Shown: positions 1-9,564 of the stretch, one piece after another
Layout: each line of letters begins with the position of its first letter
Numbering within the stretch: the stretch's first letter is position 1
From: JANXVY01 sp034408685
Lineage (GTDB): Bacteria > Pseudomonadota > Alphaproteobacteria > Rhizobiales > Hyphomicrobiaceae
Direction: 5' to 3'
Assembly: GCA_034408685.1 (NCBI GenBank)
Contig: JAWXCP010000002.1
Location: 3,009-67,008 of the forward strand
Length of the DNA: 64,000 bases
Notes under the pieces: generated by a model
What the model was told of the DNA's origin: nothing
What the model saw: only the letters and a program-made list of their open reading frames with translations
The model's database searches: none
Position numbers and translations under genes: made by a program

Positions 1-1165
1 TGAACACGACGATCCGGTCCCCGGGTTTGACGGCCTTGCCGCCGAGCGTGTCGGCCTCGGTTGCGACGCGGATCAAACCCCACACCGGTGGATAGATGCG
101 CATCGTCTCCTGAATGGCGGCGCGGGTATAGGCGAGGCCGGAATAATCAGCCGCTGTCGGCCGGCGGTCGCCAAACACCGCCACGCTTTCGGCGCGGATG
201 CGGTCGGCGATTTCGGGCGACTTTGAAATCTCGTAGAGCGACCACGCCAGCGTGAGTGCGGTCGTCTCGGTGCCGGCCCAAAGATATTGCTTAATTTCGT
301 CGATGGCCTGCGCCTCATCGAACTCCGGCACATTCGGATCGGCGACGACGTCCTGGATCAGCCGCAGCAGGGTCCGCTCGCGGTCTTCTCGCGGATCGGA
401 TGCAATGACGGATGGAGGCACCGCGTGCCACACCTCCATGGCTTTGGCGGCGTCTTCCCCGGTCAGCTCGACAAACTCGCCGGATTGCTCACCGGCTTGC
501 CGCTTGAGCCGGATTTCCTTGTGGTTCAGCACGTCGGTGTAGGTCTTGACGCACTTGAACACGACATGGGGGTTGAACGGCATGTCACGGTCAAATAGCG
601 CCTTGCAGATCATATCGGCGGCCAACGTCCAGGTCTGCTCGACCATCTCGAACGTCTCACCACTGTCGGCGAGGCCCTCCCACAGGTCCATCTTGGCGTC
701 GATCGCCTGCAGGAAATAAGGGATGTATTCGGCGAACATGTCGGGATGGAACGCTGGCTGTTGCGGCATCCGGATCTTCTGCCAAAGCGCGCCGTCATTG
801 GTGATCATCGACTTGCCGAAGATCGGTTTCAGGCCGTCGAAATATTTGATGTAGCTGTCGGCCTTGGTGACCAGCACGTGCTTGAACAGTTCGGGCTCTG
901 TGAGGAACAGCACGCGCTGATTGCCGATGTTGATCGAAATCACCGGGCCGTAGCGGTCTTGAAGCTGCAACAAGCCGGACATCGGATTGACCGTGTTGCC
1001 GCGCTGAAGCGCCGACAACTTGTACCAGATGGTATCTTCGCCAAGCCCCTCGGTTGTCGCCGCGCCGTCGGTGCGGATCGCATCGCTGCCGATCACGTCG
1101 TCGGCCCGGGCAACGGCTGGAGGTTCAGCGGTCTGATCATGGCGCCCGGCCAGTGAATAAGGCAT
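1..1165 (-). CDS. Cytochrome P450, C-terminal part beyond the left edge
   Basis: A haem-thiolate monooxygenase; the first 388 residues are visible and the frame is still open at base 1. The I-helix oxygen-activation motif AGTETT lies at about residues 297-302 and the K-helix ExxR (E352, R355) follows. The Cys-containing haem loop would be off the window. The chosen ATG at 1165 begins MPYSLAGRHDQ; the sequence just upstream (gagagcg) is a weak ribosome site. There is no N-terminal membrane anchor, so a soluble bacterial P450 is likely. The substrate cannot be told, and no ferredoxin partner is visible on this side. Confidence 0.93.
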   Translation of the reverse strand, partial: MPYSLAGRHDQTAEPPAVARADDVIGSDAIRTDGAATTEGLGEDTIWYKLSALQRGNTVNPMSGLLQLQDRYGPVISINIGNQRVLFLTEPELFKHVLVTKADSYIKYFDGLKPIFGKSMITNDGALWQKIRMPQQPAFHPDMFAEYIPYFLQAIDAKMDLWEGLADSGETFEMVEQTWTLAADMICKALFDRDMPFNPHVVFKCVKTYTDVLNHKEIRLKRQAGEQSGEFVELTGEDAAKAMEVWHAVPPSVIASDPREDRERTLLRLIQDVVADPNVPEFDEAQAIDEIKQYLWAGTETTALTLAWSLYEISKSPEIADRIRAESVAVFGDRRPTAADYSGLAYTRAAIQETMRIYPPVWGLIRVATEADTLGGKAVKPGDRIVVF

Positions 1166-1329
1166 CGCTCTCTCCAGTCTCGAATGTTCGTCGCAACGGC
1201 GGCTCTCACGTTAAATCTACCGCGCGGAGCAACTGCAGCCGACCCGGAGGTCTGGGCTTAGTCCTGACCGTTGCCATTCGTCCATGCGACGCAACAAGAC
1301 ACAGTGAACGGGTCGCACCGGATTGCCGA

Positions 1330-1755
1330 TCAAGCAGAGCCCATGACCGCTTTCAAGGCTGCGGCATGGGCGGCGAGCACAGCCGGGTCTTCCATTTTCC
1401 CGGTATGCGCACGAAGGCCCTCACCTTCGTAGCGCGGAATAACATGCACGTGGAGGTGGAATACGGTCTGCCCCCCGGCGGGCTCGTTGAACTGCATGAT
1501 TGAAATGCCGTCGGCCTGAAACGCCCGTTTGGCACACTGGGCGACCGTTTGCACGAGCGGCATGAGGGCAGACAACACGGCGGGATCGGCGTCCAGCACG
1601 TTGCGGCTAGCAGCCTTCGGCACGACGAGCACATGCCCCTTCGACTGTGGCATGACATCCATGAACACGATGGCCAGATCGTCCTCGTAAACAGCATGGC
1701 AGGGGATTTCGCGGCGCAGAATTTTAGCGAAAATGTTGCTTGTGTCGTAGGTCAT
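1330..1755 (-). CDS. HIT family hydrolase (histidine triad protein)
   Basis: A 141-residue nucleotide-binding protein of the HIT superfamily, probably a nucleoside phosphoramidate or dinucleotide hydrolase. The signature HLHVHVIP places the triad at H100, H102 and H104, and the N-terminal NIFAKILRREIPC stretch is typical of the Hint branch. A longer open frame runs to 1959, but the ATG at 1755 is preceded by GAGGGTAGC and gives the normal family length. It stands alone between the P450 and a divergent secreted protein. Substrate unknown. Confidence 0.93.
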   Translation of the reverse strand: MTYDTSNIFAKILRREIPCHAVYEDDLAIVFMDVMPQSKGHVLVVPKAASRNVLDADPAVLSALMPLVQTVAQCAKRAFQADGISIMQFNEPAGGQTVFHLHVHVIPRYEGEGLRAHTGKMEDPAVLAAHAAALKAVMGSA

Positions 1756-1962
1756 GCTACCCTCGGTTGAAACGGCAATTTTATCGTGATCATGCCACAA
1801 TCGGGCCGATCCTGAGATGTACCGAGTGCTAACATGCCGGTCGGCGTTTGAAATCGTGGAAAATTTCGCACGTCGGCTGTAGCGCTTTCGACATGCCGTG
1901 CGTACGTAACTAGCGGCGGAACATAGTGTCGGACGCCTCGCTGGACCTCGCTGGAGCATATC

Positions 1963-2400
1963 ATGAACCGCATCGCACCTGACGCGTCATGCCGAAAAAT
2001 TGGCGGTCTTGGCTTAGGCTTCTACGCCCCCGCAGTCGCGCTGCTACTAAGCCTGATGGCGCCTCCCGCGTTCGCTGACGCCGACGGTCTGGCTGGCCGA
2101 TGGAGCGGCAACGGGTCGGTGATGCTGCCATCTGGCGCAACAGAAAAAGCCCGGTGCCGCGCGACGATCCGCAAAGCTGGCAGCCGCGAATTTACCGTGG
2201 ATGCAACGTGCGCGACAAGTTCGCTCAAGGTCTCGCAGGTGGCCAAGGTTCAGGCCAGCGGCGCCAACCGGTTCTCGGGTGAGTTTCTCAACGCAGAATA
2301 CAACATTACCGGAACGATGACGTTGACGCTGTCTGGCAAGACGCTGAGCGCGGCTTTACGCGGCGGCGGTGGAACGGCGTTTTTCACGCTCGCCCGCTGA
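1963..2400 (+). CDS. Secreted hypothetical protein, paralogue of the 30.0 kb gene
   Basis: 145 residues with a hydrophobic stretch (about 22-38) ending at AFADADG, a likely Sec signal peptide. The mature part opens with GRWSGNGSVMLPSG and carries two cysteines (CRA and ATC contexts), then a beta-rich, Gly/Thr-rich C-terminus. The same layout (G-x-WSG-x-G, acidic turn, CRA) occurs in the protein at 29861-30373, so the two are distant paralogues of one small periplasmic family. A ribosome site (CTGGAG) precedes the ATG. Function unknown. Confidence 0.8.
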   Translation: MNRIAPDASCRKIGGLGLGFYAPAVALLLSLMAPPAFADADGLAGRWSGNGSVMLPSGATEKARCRATIRKAGSREFTVDATCATSSLKVSQVAKVQASGANRFSGEFLNAEYNITGTMTLTLSGKTLSAALRGGGGTAFFTLAR

Positions 2401-2617
2401 CGCGTGCGCAAGCTCAATGGCGTAGCGCGGCCGACGGAGGTCTAAAACCGCAGACTTCATCGGCTGAGCGATCCGATACCAGCGTGATACGAATCCGTGG
2501 TATTTTCCAGAATGCGCCATCTTCGCAGTGGCTTCCGGTTCAGGCACGGTTCAGTCCCAGGGCACTAACCTGCATCCTAAGAGATCAGGAGGCCGCGGGG
2601 ACGCGCGGAAGATTGCC

Positions 2618-3007
2618 ATGTACGATGATTGGAACACGCACAACTCCAACGGCCGAACCCGTCACGATCCGCTCGGGGCGTTGAAAACGGCTGGCCTCGT
2701 CGTAGTTCTGTTTGGTGCCATGTTGGTCTCCGCGATGAGCGTGGCGCGGGCACAGACATCGGCAGGGGCGGACGCATCGTGTGCGCCCGGCTGCCGGACG
2801 CAGCACAACGCGTGTCGGCTTCAGTCCAAGGGCGCGCCGCGTTGTGATGGTGAGCTGCAAGCTTGCGTCAATCGTTGCATAGCCCTGCGTCAGGCTCGCG
2901 AGGCTAAGGACAAGTCGGCGTCCTCGCCCGCACCGCCCTCGCCCGCCATGCCCTCGCCCGCCATGCCCGCGTCGGCAAGGTCGCTTGCAACCGCGCCTAA
3001 ACACTGA
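2618..3007 (+). CDS. Small Cys-rich secreted hypothetical protein
   Basis: 129 residues from the ATG at 2618, which has GCGGAAG upstream; the open frame extends further back (2528) without a good start. Residues about 22-45 form a signal or anchor segment ending in ARAQ. The mature part has a CAPGC..C..C..C..C cluster (six cysteines in about 35 residues) that could form disulfides, then a Ser/Pro/Ala tail with a repeated PSPAM. No family recognised; it could be a small periplasmic or membrane-anchored protein. Confidence 0.65.
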   Translation: MYDDWNTHNSNGRTRHDPLGALKTAGLVVVLFGAMLVSAMSVARAQTSAGADASCAPGCRTQHNACRLQSKGAPRCDGELQACVNRCIALRQAREAKDKSASSPAPPSPAMPSPAMPASARSLATAPKH

Positions 3008-3047
3008 GGCGCCGCAATCTTATCTCGTTGATTTCGTCGCCGGCAGC

Positions 3048-3770
3048 TCAGCCAATAACAAACACCGCCAGATGAATCGGACCGTGGGCACCCATCACCG
3101 GGATCCCGCCAATGTCGGCCGTCCGGGATGGCCCTGAAATGAAATTGAGCGTGCGTGGCATGACGCGGTCACCCAGCGTCTTTCGGACCAGATCAAACGC
3201 CTCTTCGTAGGCGCCAACCAGCATCGCCGCCTCCAACACCACCAAATGCGTATCGGGCAGAAAGCTCAAGCTAACCGGGTTGTCTGGACCAGAGGCCAGA
3301 ACCAGCGTGCCGGTCTCAGCCGCCGCGGCAACCGCGTACGACAGCGTAACAGTGTCGGTTGCCGGTTCCGCGCGCCCCAGCTTAACTGTCATCGCTGACA
3401 CCGTGTTCCACGGCAAGTCCCGCAGGCGCGGGTCGTCGCCCATCCGTAAGGTTAGCGGCAAGTTCTGGGAACGCAGATACTCGGCTATCGCCAGCGGCAC
3501 ACCGGCAAGGTCGGCGACGTCGATGACGCTGGCCTTGCCGCGGATCAGATAGCTGGCGAACTGGGCGCGCAAATCAGCCGACGGTAACGTCGCGCGCGCT
3601 GGCAACAGATGCCGCCGCCGCTCCGCGATCCGAAGGTCTACAACCGCCTCTCGCGGATCGGCACGCCCCCCGGGCACGTCGAGGGCTTTGCGCACGTTCG
3701 CCAGAATGCGGTCTCGGGCCCCAGGGCCCGGGCCCGCCGACTGGCCGTTCATCGAGCGCGTGTCAGACAT
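3048..3770 (-). CDS. lutC: Lactate utilisation protein C, LUD domain
   Basis: 240-residue LUD-domain protein of the LutC/YkgG family, part of the Fe-S lactate oxidation complex. The C-terminal half shows the family pattern ETGTLVLASG, then FISGPSRTADIGG. The start is the ATG at 3770, which overlaps the lutB stop by 8 bases (3763-3770), so translation is probably coupled. An in-frame upstream extension to 3926 lies wholly inside lutB and is rejected. lutA, the third member of the usual lutABC operon, is not found beside it. Confidence 0.9.
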   Translation of the reverse strand: MSDTRSMNGQSAGPGPGARDRILANVRKALDVPGGRADPREAVVDLRIAERRRHLLPARATLPSADLRAQFASYLIRGKASVIDVADLAGVPLAIAEYLRSQNLPLTLRMGDDPRLRDLPWNTVSAMTVKLGRAEPATDTVTLSYAVAAAAETGTLVLASGPDNPVSLSFLPDTHLVVLEAAMLVGAYEEAFDLVRKTLGDRVMPRTLNFISGPSRTADIGGIPVMGAHGPIHLAVFVIG

Positions 3771-5196
3771 CTGGCGCGAGCCCCTTTTGCTGTTCAGCCC
3801 ACAACTGTTGGAACGTGCGGCCCTGCGGGGCTGGCAGATCGCGGTGCTTGGTCCACCCACCGGCGAACGGCAGCGAGCGGAACCCTCCCCGGCCACGGCC
3901 GAGCGCGCCAAGCGTGAGGGCGGCAAACCGCGCCGCGAGGTGATAGGCCCACGGCCGTTTGGCGAGCCCGGCCCACGTCCTGAGCCCGGCTTTGGCGAGA
4001 AAGGTCTGGTGGCCTTGGCGGAACTCGGCCTCGCGCCATTTGCGCATAAGGTCGGGTAATGGGATTTTTACCGGGCAAACGCTGGCACACGAACCGCAGA
4101 ACGTCGACGCCCCAGGCAGATGGCGGCCACTTTTTACGCCAAGTTGAGCTGGCGTCAGCACGGCTCCGATCGGGCCGGGGTAGACCCACCCATAGGCGTG
4201 TCCACCGATCGCGCCATAGACCGGGCAATGGTTCATGCACGCGCCGCAGCGGATGCAGCGCAGCACGTCGCGGACCTCGCTGCCGAGCATGTCGGAACGG
4301 CCGTTGTCGAGAATGACGACGTGATACTGCTCCGGCCCGTCGGGATCGGCGGCACGCTTCGGGCCGGTTGAAAACGTGACATAATTGGAGATGTCCTGGC
4401 CTGTCGCCGACCGCGCCAGCAATCGCAGCAGCGGCGCCACATCTTCCAGTGTCGCGACGACCTTTTCGATCGACGTGATGACGATGTGGACGCGGGCCAA
4501 CGACTGCGTGAGGTCGCCGTTGCCTTCGTTCGTCACGATCACCGTCGAGCCGGTTTCAGCGATCAGAAAGTTCGCCCCCGTGATGCCGACATCCGCGTCG
4601 ATGTAGTTCTGCCGCATGATGGCGCGTGCCTCAGCCACCATCGAGGCGGGGTCCGGAAGCGGGCGATCCTTCGGCAGGTGCGTATGTTTTTCGCGGAATT
4701 CGGCTTCGACCTGCTGCTCGGTCAGGTGGAGCGCTGGAACGATGATGTGGCTCGGGTGCTCTTTGCGGATCTGGACCAGATATTCGCCAAGGTCCGTCTC
4801 GACGACGCGCAGGCCTTCGGCCTCGAGATGGTCGTTCAGCCCGATCTCTTCGGACACCATCGACTTGCCCTTGGTGACGAGCTTGGCGTCGACGTCGCGG
4901 CAAATTTTGGCGATGATCTCGCAGGCATCCGATGCCGTCTCCGCCCAATGCACGACGGCGCCATTGGCGGTGGCCTGCGCCTCGTAGCGTTCGAGATAGA
5001 GGTCGAGGTTGGCCAGCATATGGTTTTTCACGTCGCGCCCGATGTTACGGAACGCTTCGAACTCGGGGAGGGCAGCTTTAGCCGCCGTCCGCTGGGCAAC
5101 AAGCCCGGTCGGCAGACCGGAGAGCGCACGTTGCAGTTGCGGGTCATCCAGCGCAACCCGCGCATTGGCTTTGAAGTCGGCAGCTGTTGGTTTCAT
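3763..5196 (-). CDS. lutB: Lactate utilisation iron-sulfur protein B
   Basis: 477-residue LutB/YkgF: an N-terminal LUD domain, then two ferredoxin-like cysteine sets, CIRCGACMNHC (C314, C317, C320, C324) and CGSCASVCP (C367, C370, C374), then a LutB C-terminal region. In the family it carries electrons during L-lactate oxidation to pyruvate with LutA and LutC. I chose ATG 5196 (MKPTAADFKAN), which matches the usual family start; an upstream ATG at 5232 would add 12 residues. lutC follows with an 8-base overlap. Confidence 0.93.
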   Translation of the reverse strand: MKPTAADFKANARVALDDPQLQRALSGLPTGLVAQRTAAKAALPEFEAFRNIGRDVKNHMLANLDLYLERYEAQATANGAVVHWAETASDACEIIAKICRDVDAKLVTKGKSMVSEEIGLNDHLEAEGLRVVETDLGEYLVQIRKEHPSHIIVPALHLTEQQVEAEFREKHTHLPKDRPLPDPASMVAEARAIMRQNYIDADVGITGANFLIAETGSTVIVTNEGNGDLTQSLARVHIVITSIEKVVATLEDVAPLLRLLARSATGQDISNYVTFSTGPKRAADPDGPEQYHVVILDNGRSDMLGSEVRDVLRCIRCGACMNHCPVYGAIGGHAYGWVYPGPIGAVLTPAQLGVKSGRHLPGASTFCGSCASVCPVKIPLPDLMRKWREAEFRQGHQTFLAKAGLRTWAGLAKRPWAYHLAARFAALTLGALGRGRGGFRSLPFAGGWTKHRDLPAPQGRTFQQLWAEQQKGLAPDV

Positions 5197-5249
5197 GCGT
5201 TTTAGTGTGCCACAGGCCGCCATCGCCGCCAAGCGGCAGTTCTGGCTGC

Positions 5250-5855
5250 TTAGAACGCGAAGCCGAAATAGGCCTCAGTGGCCGACATCTCGAATTCGAC
5301 CGCCGAAAGCTTCAGCAAATCAGCCGCCTGGGTCAAGACGACGAGGTCATCGGAGCGCCACTCACTGTCAGGGTGGCGGATGTAATGCTCGATCCGCAAC
5401 TGGTCTTGGTAGACGAGGACCACGTGCTGCACCGATGGCAACGACTTGTAGAACTCGAGCTTCTGCCCGCGATCATAATCGATCGTCGACGGCGACAGCA
5501 CTTCCACGATCACAATCGGATCCGTGATGAAGTTCAACAAATTGTCTTCTGGCGTGCCTGGAGCACAACGGACTGCGATGTCCGGTTTGACCTTATCGAG
5601 CCCTGTCCCTGCGGCTTCGCGCTGGACGCGCATGCCGCCGATGTCCATTGAGTAGCCACGTTTACGAACGGGCGCCGCTAGTGACGTCACGATATTCGTA
5701 ACGATCGTCTCATGGCGGCGGGTCGGGTTGGTCATCATCGTCACGACGCCGGCGATCAATTCGTAAAGACGCGAATCATCGCCAGCCTGTTCGACGATAG
5801 CGTCGAACTCGGCAATCGTGACGGGCTGGTCGGCGAGGCGGCGGGCCGAGGTCAT
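5250..5855 (-). CDS. Uma2 family protein (DUF820, PD-(D/E)XK nuclease fold)
   Basis: 201 residues. The core has VKPDIAV, then VEVLSPSTIDYDRGQKLEFY, matching the Asp...Glu...Lys pattern of the Uma2/DUF820 branch of the restriction-endonuclease-like fold; these proteins are abundant in cyanobacteria and scattered elsewhere. Residues of the presumed metal site are present, but biological activity of the family is largely unproven. It sits 53 bases upstream of lutB on the same strand, probably by chance, and has no partner gene. Confidence 0.88.
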   Translation of the reverse strand: MTSARRLADQPVTIAEFDAIVEQAGDDSRLYELIAGVVTMMTNPTRRHETIVTNIVTSLAAPVRKRGYSMDIGGMRVQREAAGTGLDKVKPDIAVRCAPGTPEDNLLNFITDPIVIVEVLSPSTIDYDRGQKLEFYKSLPSVQHVVLVYQDQLRIEHYIRHPDSEWRSDDLVVLTQAADLLKLSAVEFEMSATEAYFGFAF

Positions 5856-5892
5856 TGCGAGGATTTAGCATGACAGGCGCGGGACGTCACGC

Positions 5893-7896
5893 CTACCCCG
5901 GCGGCCTTGCTTCCGCAGCCAGCATCGCGATTGCTTCATCGAGGCCCATTACGGTCTGGTCCGGGCTGCCGAAGCGGCGGATGGAGACCTTGCTTTCTTC
6001 GGCCTCGCGCTTGCCGACGACAAGGATCACCGGGACCTTCATCAGGCTGTGTTCGCGGATCTTGTACTGGACTTTTTCGTTCCGGAGATCGCTGTCGGCC
6101 TTCAATCCAGCCTTGCGCAGGCGCGCGACGACGTCCTCGGCATAGCCGTCTACCTCGGATACGATCGGGCACACCATGACCTGCAGCGGCGATAGCCACA
6201 GCGGGAACGAGCCGGCAAAGTTCTCGATCAGAATGCCGGTGAAGCGCTCAAGCGAGCCGAACATCGCGCGGTGGATCATCACCGGCACGCGCTTTTGGCT
6301 TGCTTCGTCGATGTAGAACGCGCCGAGACGGCCCGCCAAGTTAAAGTCGACCTGCGTCGTGCCGCACTGCCAGTCGCGGCCGATGGCATCTTTCAAAACA
6401 TACTCCAGCTTCGGCCCGTAGAACGCGCCTTCACCAGGGTTCACCGCCGTGCGCACGCGGTTTCCGGATTTGGCCTTGACCTCGTCCAATACCTGTTGGA
6501 GCGCGGTTTCGGCCTTGTCCCACAGGTCATCCGAGCCAACGCGCTTTTCAGGCCGCGTCGACAACTTGATGGTGATCTCTTCGAAGCCGAAGTCGCTGTA
6601 GATCGACAGCATCATGTCGTTGATGGCGAGGCACTCGTCGCGGATCTGGTCCTCGGTGACGAACACGTGCGCGTCGTCTTGCGTGAAATGGCGCACCCGC
6701 AACAGGCCGTGCAAGCTGCCCGACGCCTCGTAGCGGTGGACTTTGCCGAACTCGGCAATGCGCATCGGCAGATCGCGGTAGCTCTTGAGGCCGTGCTTGA
6801 AGATCTGCACGTGGCCTGGGCAATTCATCGGCTTGCAGCAAAACACGCGTTCGTCTTCGGTCTCGGTGACAAACATCTTGTCACCGTAATTCTCCCAATG
6901 GCCGGAGAGTTCCCAGAACGTCTTCTCCATGAGGTCTGGCGTATTGACCTCGACATAGCCGGCCGCCTCCGTGCGCCGCCGCATATAGCCGATCAGCGAT
7001 TGGAACAGCGACCAGCCCTTGGGGTGCCAGAACACACTGCCCGGCGCTTCCTCCTGGAAGTGGAACAGATCGAGTTCTCGGCCGAGCTTGCGGTGGTCGC
7101 GCTTTTCGGCTTCTTCGAGCTGCAAGAGATGCGCGTCGAGTTCGGCCTGTTCGGCAAAGGCAACCCCGTAAACCCGTTGCAGTTGCGCGTTCTTGGCATC
7201 GCCGCGCCAATACGAGCCGGCGAATTTGGTCAGCTTGAACGCCTTGCCGATGTGGCCGGTCGCCGTCATGTGCGGCCCGCGGCACAAGTCGAGCCAGGAC
7301 CCCTGCGAATAGATTTTGACGTCTTCGCCAGCGGGGATCGCGTCGATCAATTCGACCTTGTAGTGCTCGCCCTTGTCTTTGAAGTACGCCTTGGCCGTGT
7401 CGCGATTCCATACGTCCTTTTTGAACGGCGCATTCTTGGCGATAATCGCGGCCATCGCCTTTTCTATTTTGGCGATGTCTTCGGGCTGGAATGGCTCGTC
7501 TTTGGCGAAATCGTAAAAGAACCCGTGCTCGATCACCGGCCCGATCGTCACCTGTGTGCCAGGCCAGATCTGCTGGACGGCCTCGGCTAGCACGTGCGCG
7601 CAGTCGTGCCGGATCAACTCCAGCGCTTCCGGGTCGGTGCGTGACAGAAACCGGATGGCGGCGTCCGCGTGGATCGGGTCGGCAAGGTCGCACACGATGC
7701 CATCGAGGCTCATCGCGACCGTGCGCTTGGCCAGCGACGGTGAGATGGATTTTGCCACCTCTAGGCCTGTGCTGCCTGACGGGACATCCCGCGTCTTACC
7801 GTCGGGCATCGTCAGCGTGACGGTGATGGAACTGGCGGGGGCAGGCGGCGTAATGGCGGGGTTTGCAGCCATTGGCTGCTTCGGGTCGGCTGGCAT
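5893..7896 (-). CDS. thrS: Threonyl-tRNA synthetase
   Basis: Class II synthetase charging tRNA-Thr. Domains in order: TGS domain (MPDGKTRDVP onward), the editing/SAD domain with HDCAHVLAEA, then the catalytic core with MNCPGHVQIF (zinc Cys), the motif 2 region with RVRHFTQDDAH, motif 3 FAGSFPLWLSP, and a C-terminal anticodon-binding domain. 667 residues from the ATG at 7896; an in-frame GTG at 7905 adds three. About 25 extra N-terminal Ala/Pro-rich residues precede the TGS domain, so MAANPA (7869) is an alternative start. No leader attenuator was recognised in the 7897-8021 gap. Confidence 0.98.
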   Translation of the reverse strand: MPADPKQPMAANPAITPPAPASSITVTLTMPDGKTRDVPSGSTGLEVAKSISPSLAKRTVAMSLDGIVCDLADPIHADAAIRFLSRTDPEALELIRHDCAHVLAEAVQQIWPGTQVTIGPVIEHGFFYDFAKDEPFQPEDIAKIEKAMAAIIAKNAPFKKDVWNRDTAKAYFKDKGEHYKVELIDAIPAGEDVKIYSQGSWLDLCRGPHMTATGHIGKAFKLTKFAGSYWRGDAKNAQLQRVYGVAFAEQAELDAHLLQLEEAEKRDHRKLGRELDLFHFQEEAPGSVFWHPKGWSLFQSLIGYMRRRTEAAGYVEVNTPDLMEKTFWELSGHWENYGDKMFVTETEDERVFCCKPMNCPGHVQIFKHGLKSYRDLPMRIAEFGKVHRYEASGSLHGLLRVRHFTQDDAHVFVTEDQIRDECLAINDMMLSIYSDFGFEEITIKLSTRPEKRVGSDDLWDKAETALQQVLDEVKAKSGNRVRTAVNPGEGAFYGPKLEYVLKDAIGRDWQCGTTQVDFNLAGRLGAFYIDEASQKRVPVMIHRAMFGSLERFTGILIENFAGSFPLWLSPLQVMVCPIVSEVDGYAEDVVARLRKAGLKADSDLRNEKVQYKIREHSLMKVPVILVVGKREAEESKVSIRRFGSPDQTVMGLDEAIAMLAAEARPPG

Positions 7897-8021
7897 GGCT
7901 CTCACTCTCTGCCTACGGTTGCAGGTAAGGAGCCGCGTTGTGCCGCGATGTTGAAGCTTACGTCAAGCAGCCGCCAGCGCGGCTCCAGAGTCCGCGCCGT
8001 CGGATGCTTGTGCCGATGGAT

Positions 8022-8873
8022 TTATTCCGCAGCCAACGCGACCTGGCCTCCCGTCACAAAGGCGGCGATGTCAGCATTGAGCTTGGCGCGGTGCGTGTAA
8101 TGCAGCCCGTGAGGCGCGCCCGAGTAGACCTTGAACGTGGCACCTGGGATCAGTGCGGCGGCGGCCTTGCCGGTTGGCTCGATCGGCACGGTCGCGTCGG
8201 CATCGCCATGGATGATCAGCGTGGGGACATCGAATTTCTGGGATTGTCGTCGAAAGTCGGTCGAGGAAAACGTTTCGATACAGGCGATCGTGGCGATCGG
8301 GGAGGCCAGCATCGCGACTTGGCAGTTCGCGGCGAGCATGTTGTCGCTGACGGGTGAGGTGAGCACGCCGACACCGAAAAACGTCTTAACGAACCCGGCA
8401 ATGAACTCAGGCCGGTCCGTTCTGAGACCTGTTCGCATTTCAGCGAAAATAGATGCGTCAACGCCATTGTGATTGTCGGCTGTTTTCAGCAGGAACGGGA
8501 CGACCGAAGCCACGAATATCGCGCTCGTCACGCGCCGGTCCTGATTGTGTCGCGACAGGTATTCGGCGACTTCGCCCCCGCCCATCGAAAACCCGACCAG
8601 CGTCACGTCGCGCAGATCGAGTTCTTCGAGCAATACGGCGAGATCATTGCCGAGGGTCTCGAAATCGTAACCGTCAGCAGGTTTGTCAGATTGGCCAAAA
8701 CCACGACGATCATAGGTTATGCAGCGCAGGCCGGCTTCGGAAAGCGGGCCAACCTGATATTCCCACATGCTGCCAGACAGGGGCCAGCCGTGGATGAACA
8801 CGATAGGTTTCCCGTCTTCCTCGGTGTCCTCGAAGTAAAGATCGACGCCATCGGCGGTCTGGATAAAGCTCAT
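8022..8873 (-). CDS. Alpha/beta hydrolase, non-haem chloroperoxidase-like
   Basis: 283 residues. The fold signature is clear: oxyanion motif HGWPLSGSMW, nucleophile elbow GFSMGG (S96), acid D224 in HGDADATVP, and H255 in GAPHGLHYTH. This set matches the bacterial non-haem chloroperoxidase/arylesterase branch, where halogenation is a perhydrolase side activity and the true substrate is usually an ester. The ATG at 8873 follows GAGGTGCCATAC; a longer frame to 8927 is less likely. Single gene. Confidence 0.92.
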   Translation of the reverse strand: MSFIQTADGVDLYFEDTEEDGKPIVFIHGWPLSGSMWEYQVGPLSEAGLRCITYDRRGFGQSDKPADGYDFETLGNDLAVLLEELDLRDVTLVGFSMGGGEVAEYLSRHNQDRRVTSAIFVASVVPFLLKTADNHNGVDASIFAEMRTGLRTDRPEFIAGFVKTFFGVGVLTSPVSDNMLAANCQVAMLASPIATIACIETFSSTDFRRQSQKFDVPTLIIHGDADATVPIEPTGKAAAALIPGATFKVYSGAPHGLHYTHRAKLNADIAAFVTGGQVALAAE

Positions 8874-9075
8874 GTATGGCACCTCGTGGGCGTGTGTATG
8901 GGTTGCTCGAACTGGCTGTGGGGCCAACGCGAAGCGTCAAATTTCGTTCCTCGGCGCTGTCATCGCCGCCCGTGGGACCCATTACCGATCTCTCGGTAAC
9001 GGTTTTTGAACGAACGCTGGTCTATCGGACGAGGTGGCGTTGATGCCGACGTCTACGCCCTCACCAGGACACGCC

Positions 9076-9552
9076 ATGACCACGCCCGAACTTCGGATTA
9101 CCAAGCGTATCGTGCAGGTGCAGGGTCGCTCGAAGCCGATGTGCGAGGTCAAGGCCATCATACCAGCCACCGAGGCCAAACTACTGGTCGAGAACTTCGG
9201 TAACGAGCCGCTGTTCCGGCGCACCGCCTATCCGAACGGGTTTGGCGATTGCGGCTACGACATCCACCCGTCGCTGGCGCGAATGCTGGCCAATTTCGTT
9301 CGCAACGATGCTTGCCCCGAAGTTCTGGTCAAAACGCTGGTCAACGGTCAGCGGTTCGAGGCCAACACGATCTGGGATGTTTTGTGCTTCGAGTTCTGTG
9401 CCAAGCTTGGCTTCGACGCACTCGTCGAGGTGTGCAACGGTATTCGCGAACTTGACGAAACGATCGTCTATCGCGGCAAAGGCACGGAGATCGTGAACGT
9501 CGACACGTTCACAGCAGATGCCGCGCGCGAGCGCTTGGCGCTAGCGAGCTGA
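9076..9552 (+). CDS. Hypothetical protein, 158 residues
   Basis: No family recognised. Mixed alpha/beta composition, no signal peptide and no membrane segment; four Cys (including DVLCFEFCAKLGFDAL), not in a metal-site pattern. The ATG at 9076 has CAGGA upstream; the open frame reaches back to 9034 without a better site. Codon use fits the neighbours, and the reading frame is clean, so a real cytosolic gene is likely. It diverges from the hydrolase and converges on the NTF2-like gene. Confidence 0.65.
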   Translation: MTTPELRITKRIVQVQGRSKPMCEVKAIIPATEAKLLVENFGNEPLFRRTAYPNGFGDCGYDIHPSLARMLANFVRNDACPEVLVKTLVNGQRFEANTIWDVLCFEFCAKLGFDALVEVCNGIRELDETIVYRGKGTEIVNVDTFTADAARERLALAS

Positions 9553-9564
9553 ACGACTACGGCG

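Noticed and set aside
6271..7590. 439-residue plus-strand open frame
   Set aside because: Antisense to thrS; the thrS frame is a complete, highly conserved protein.
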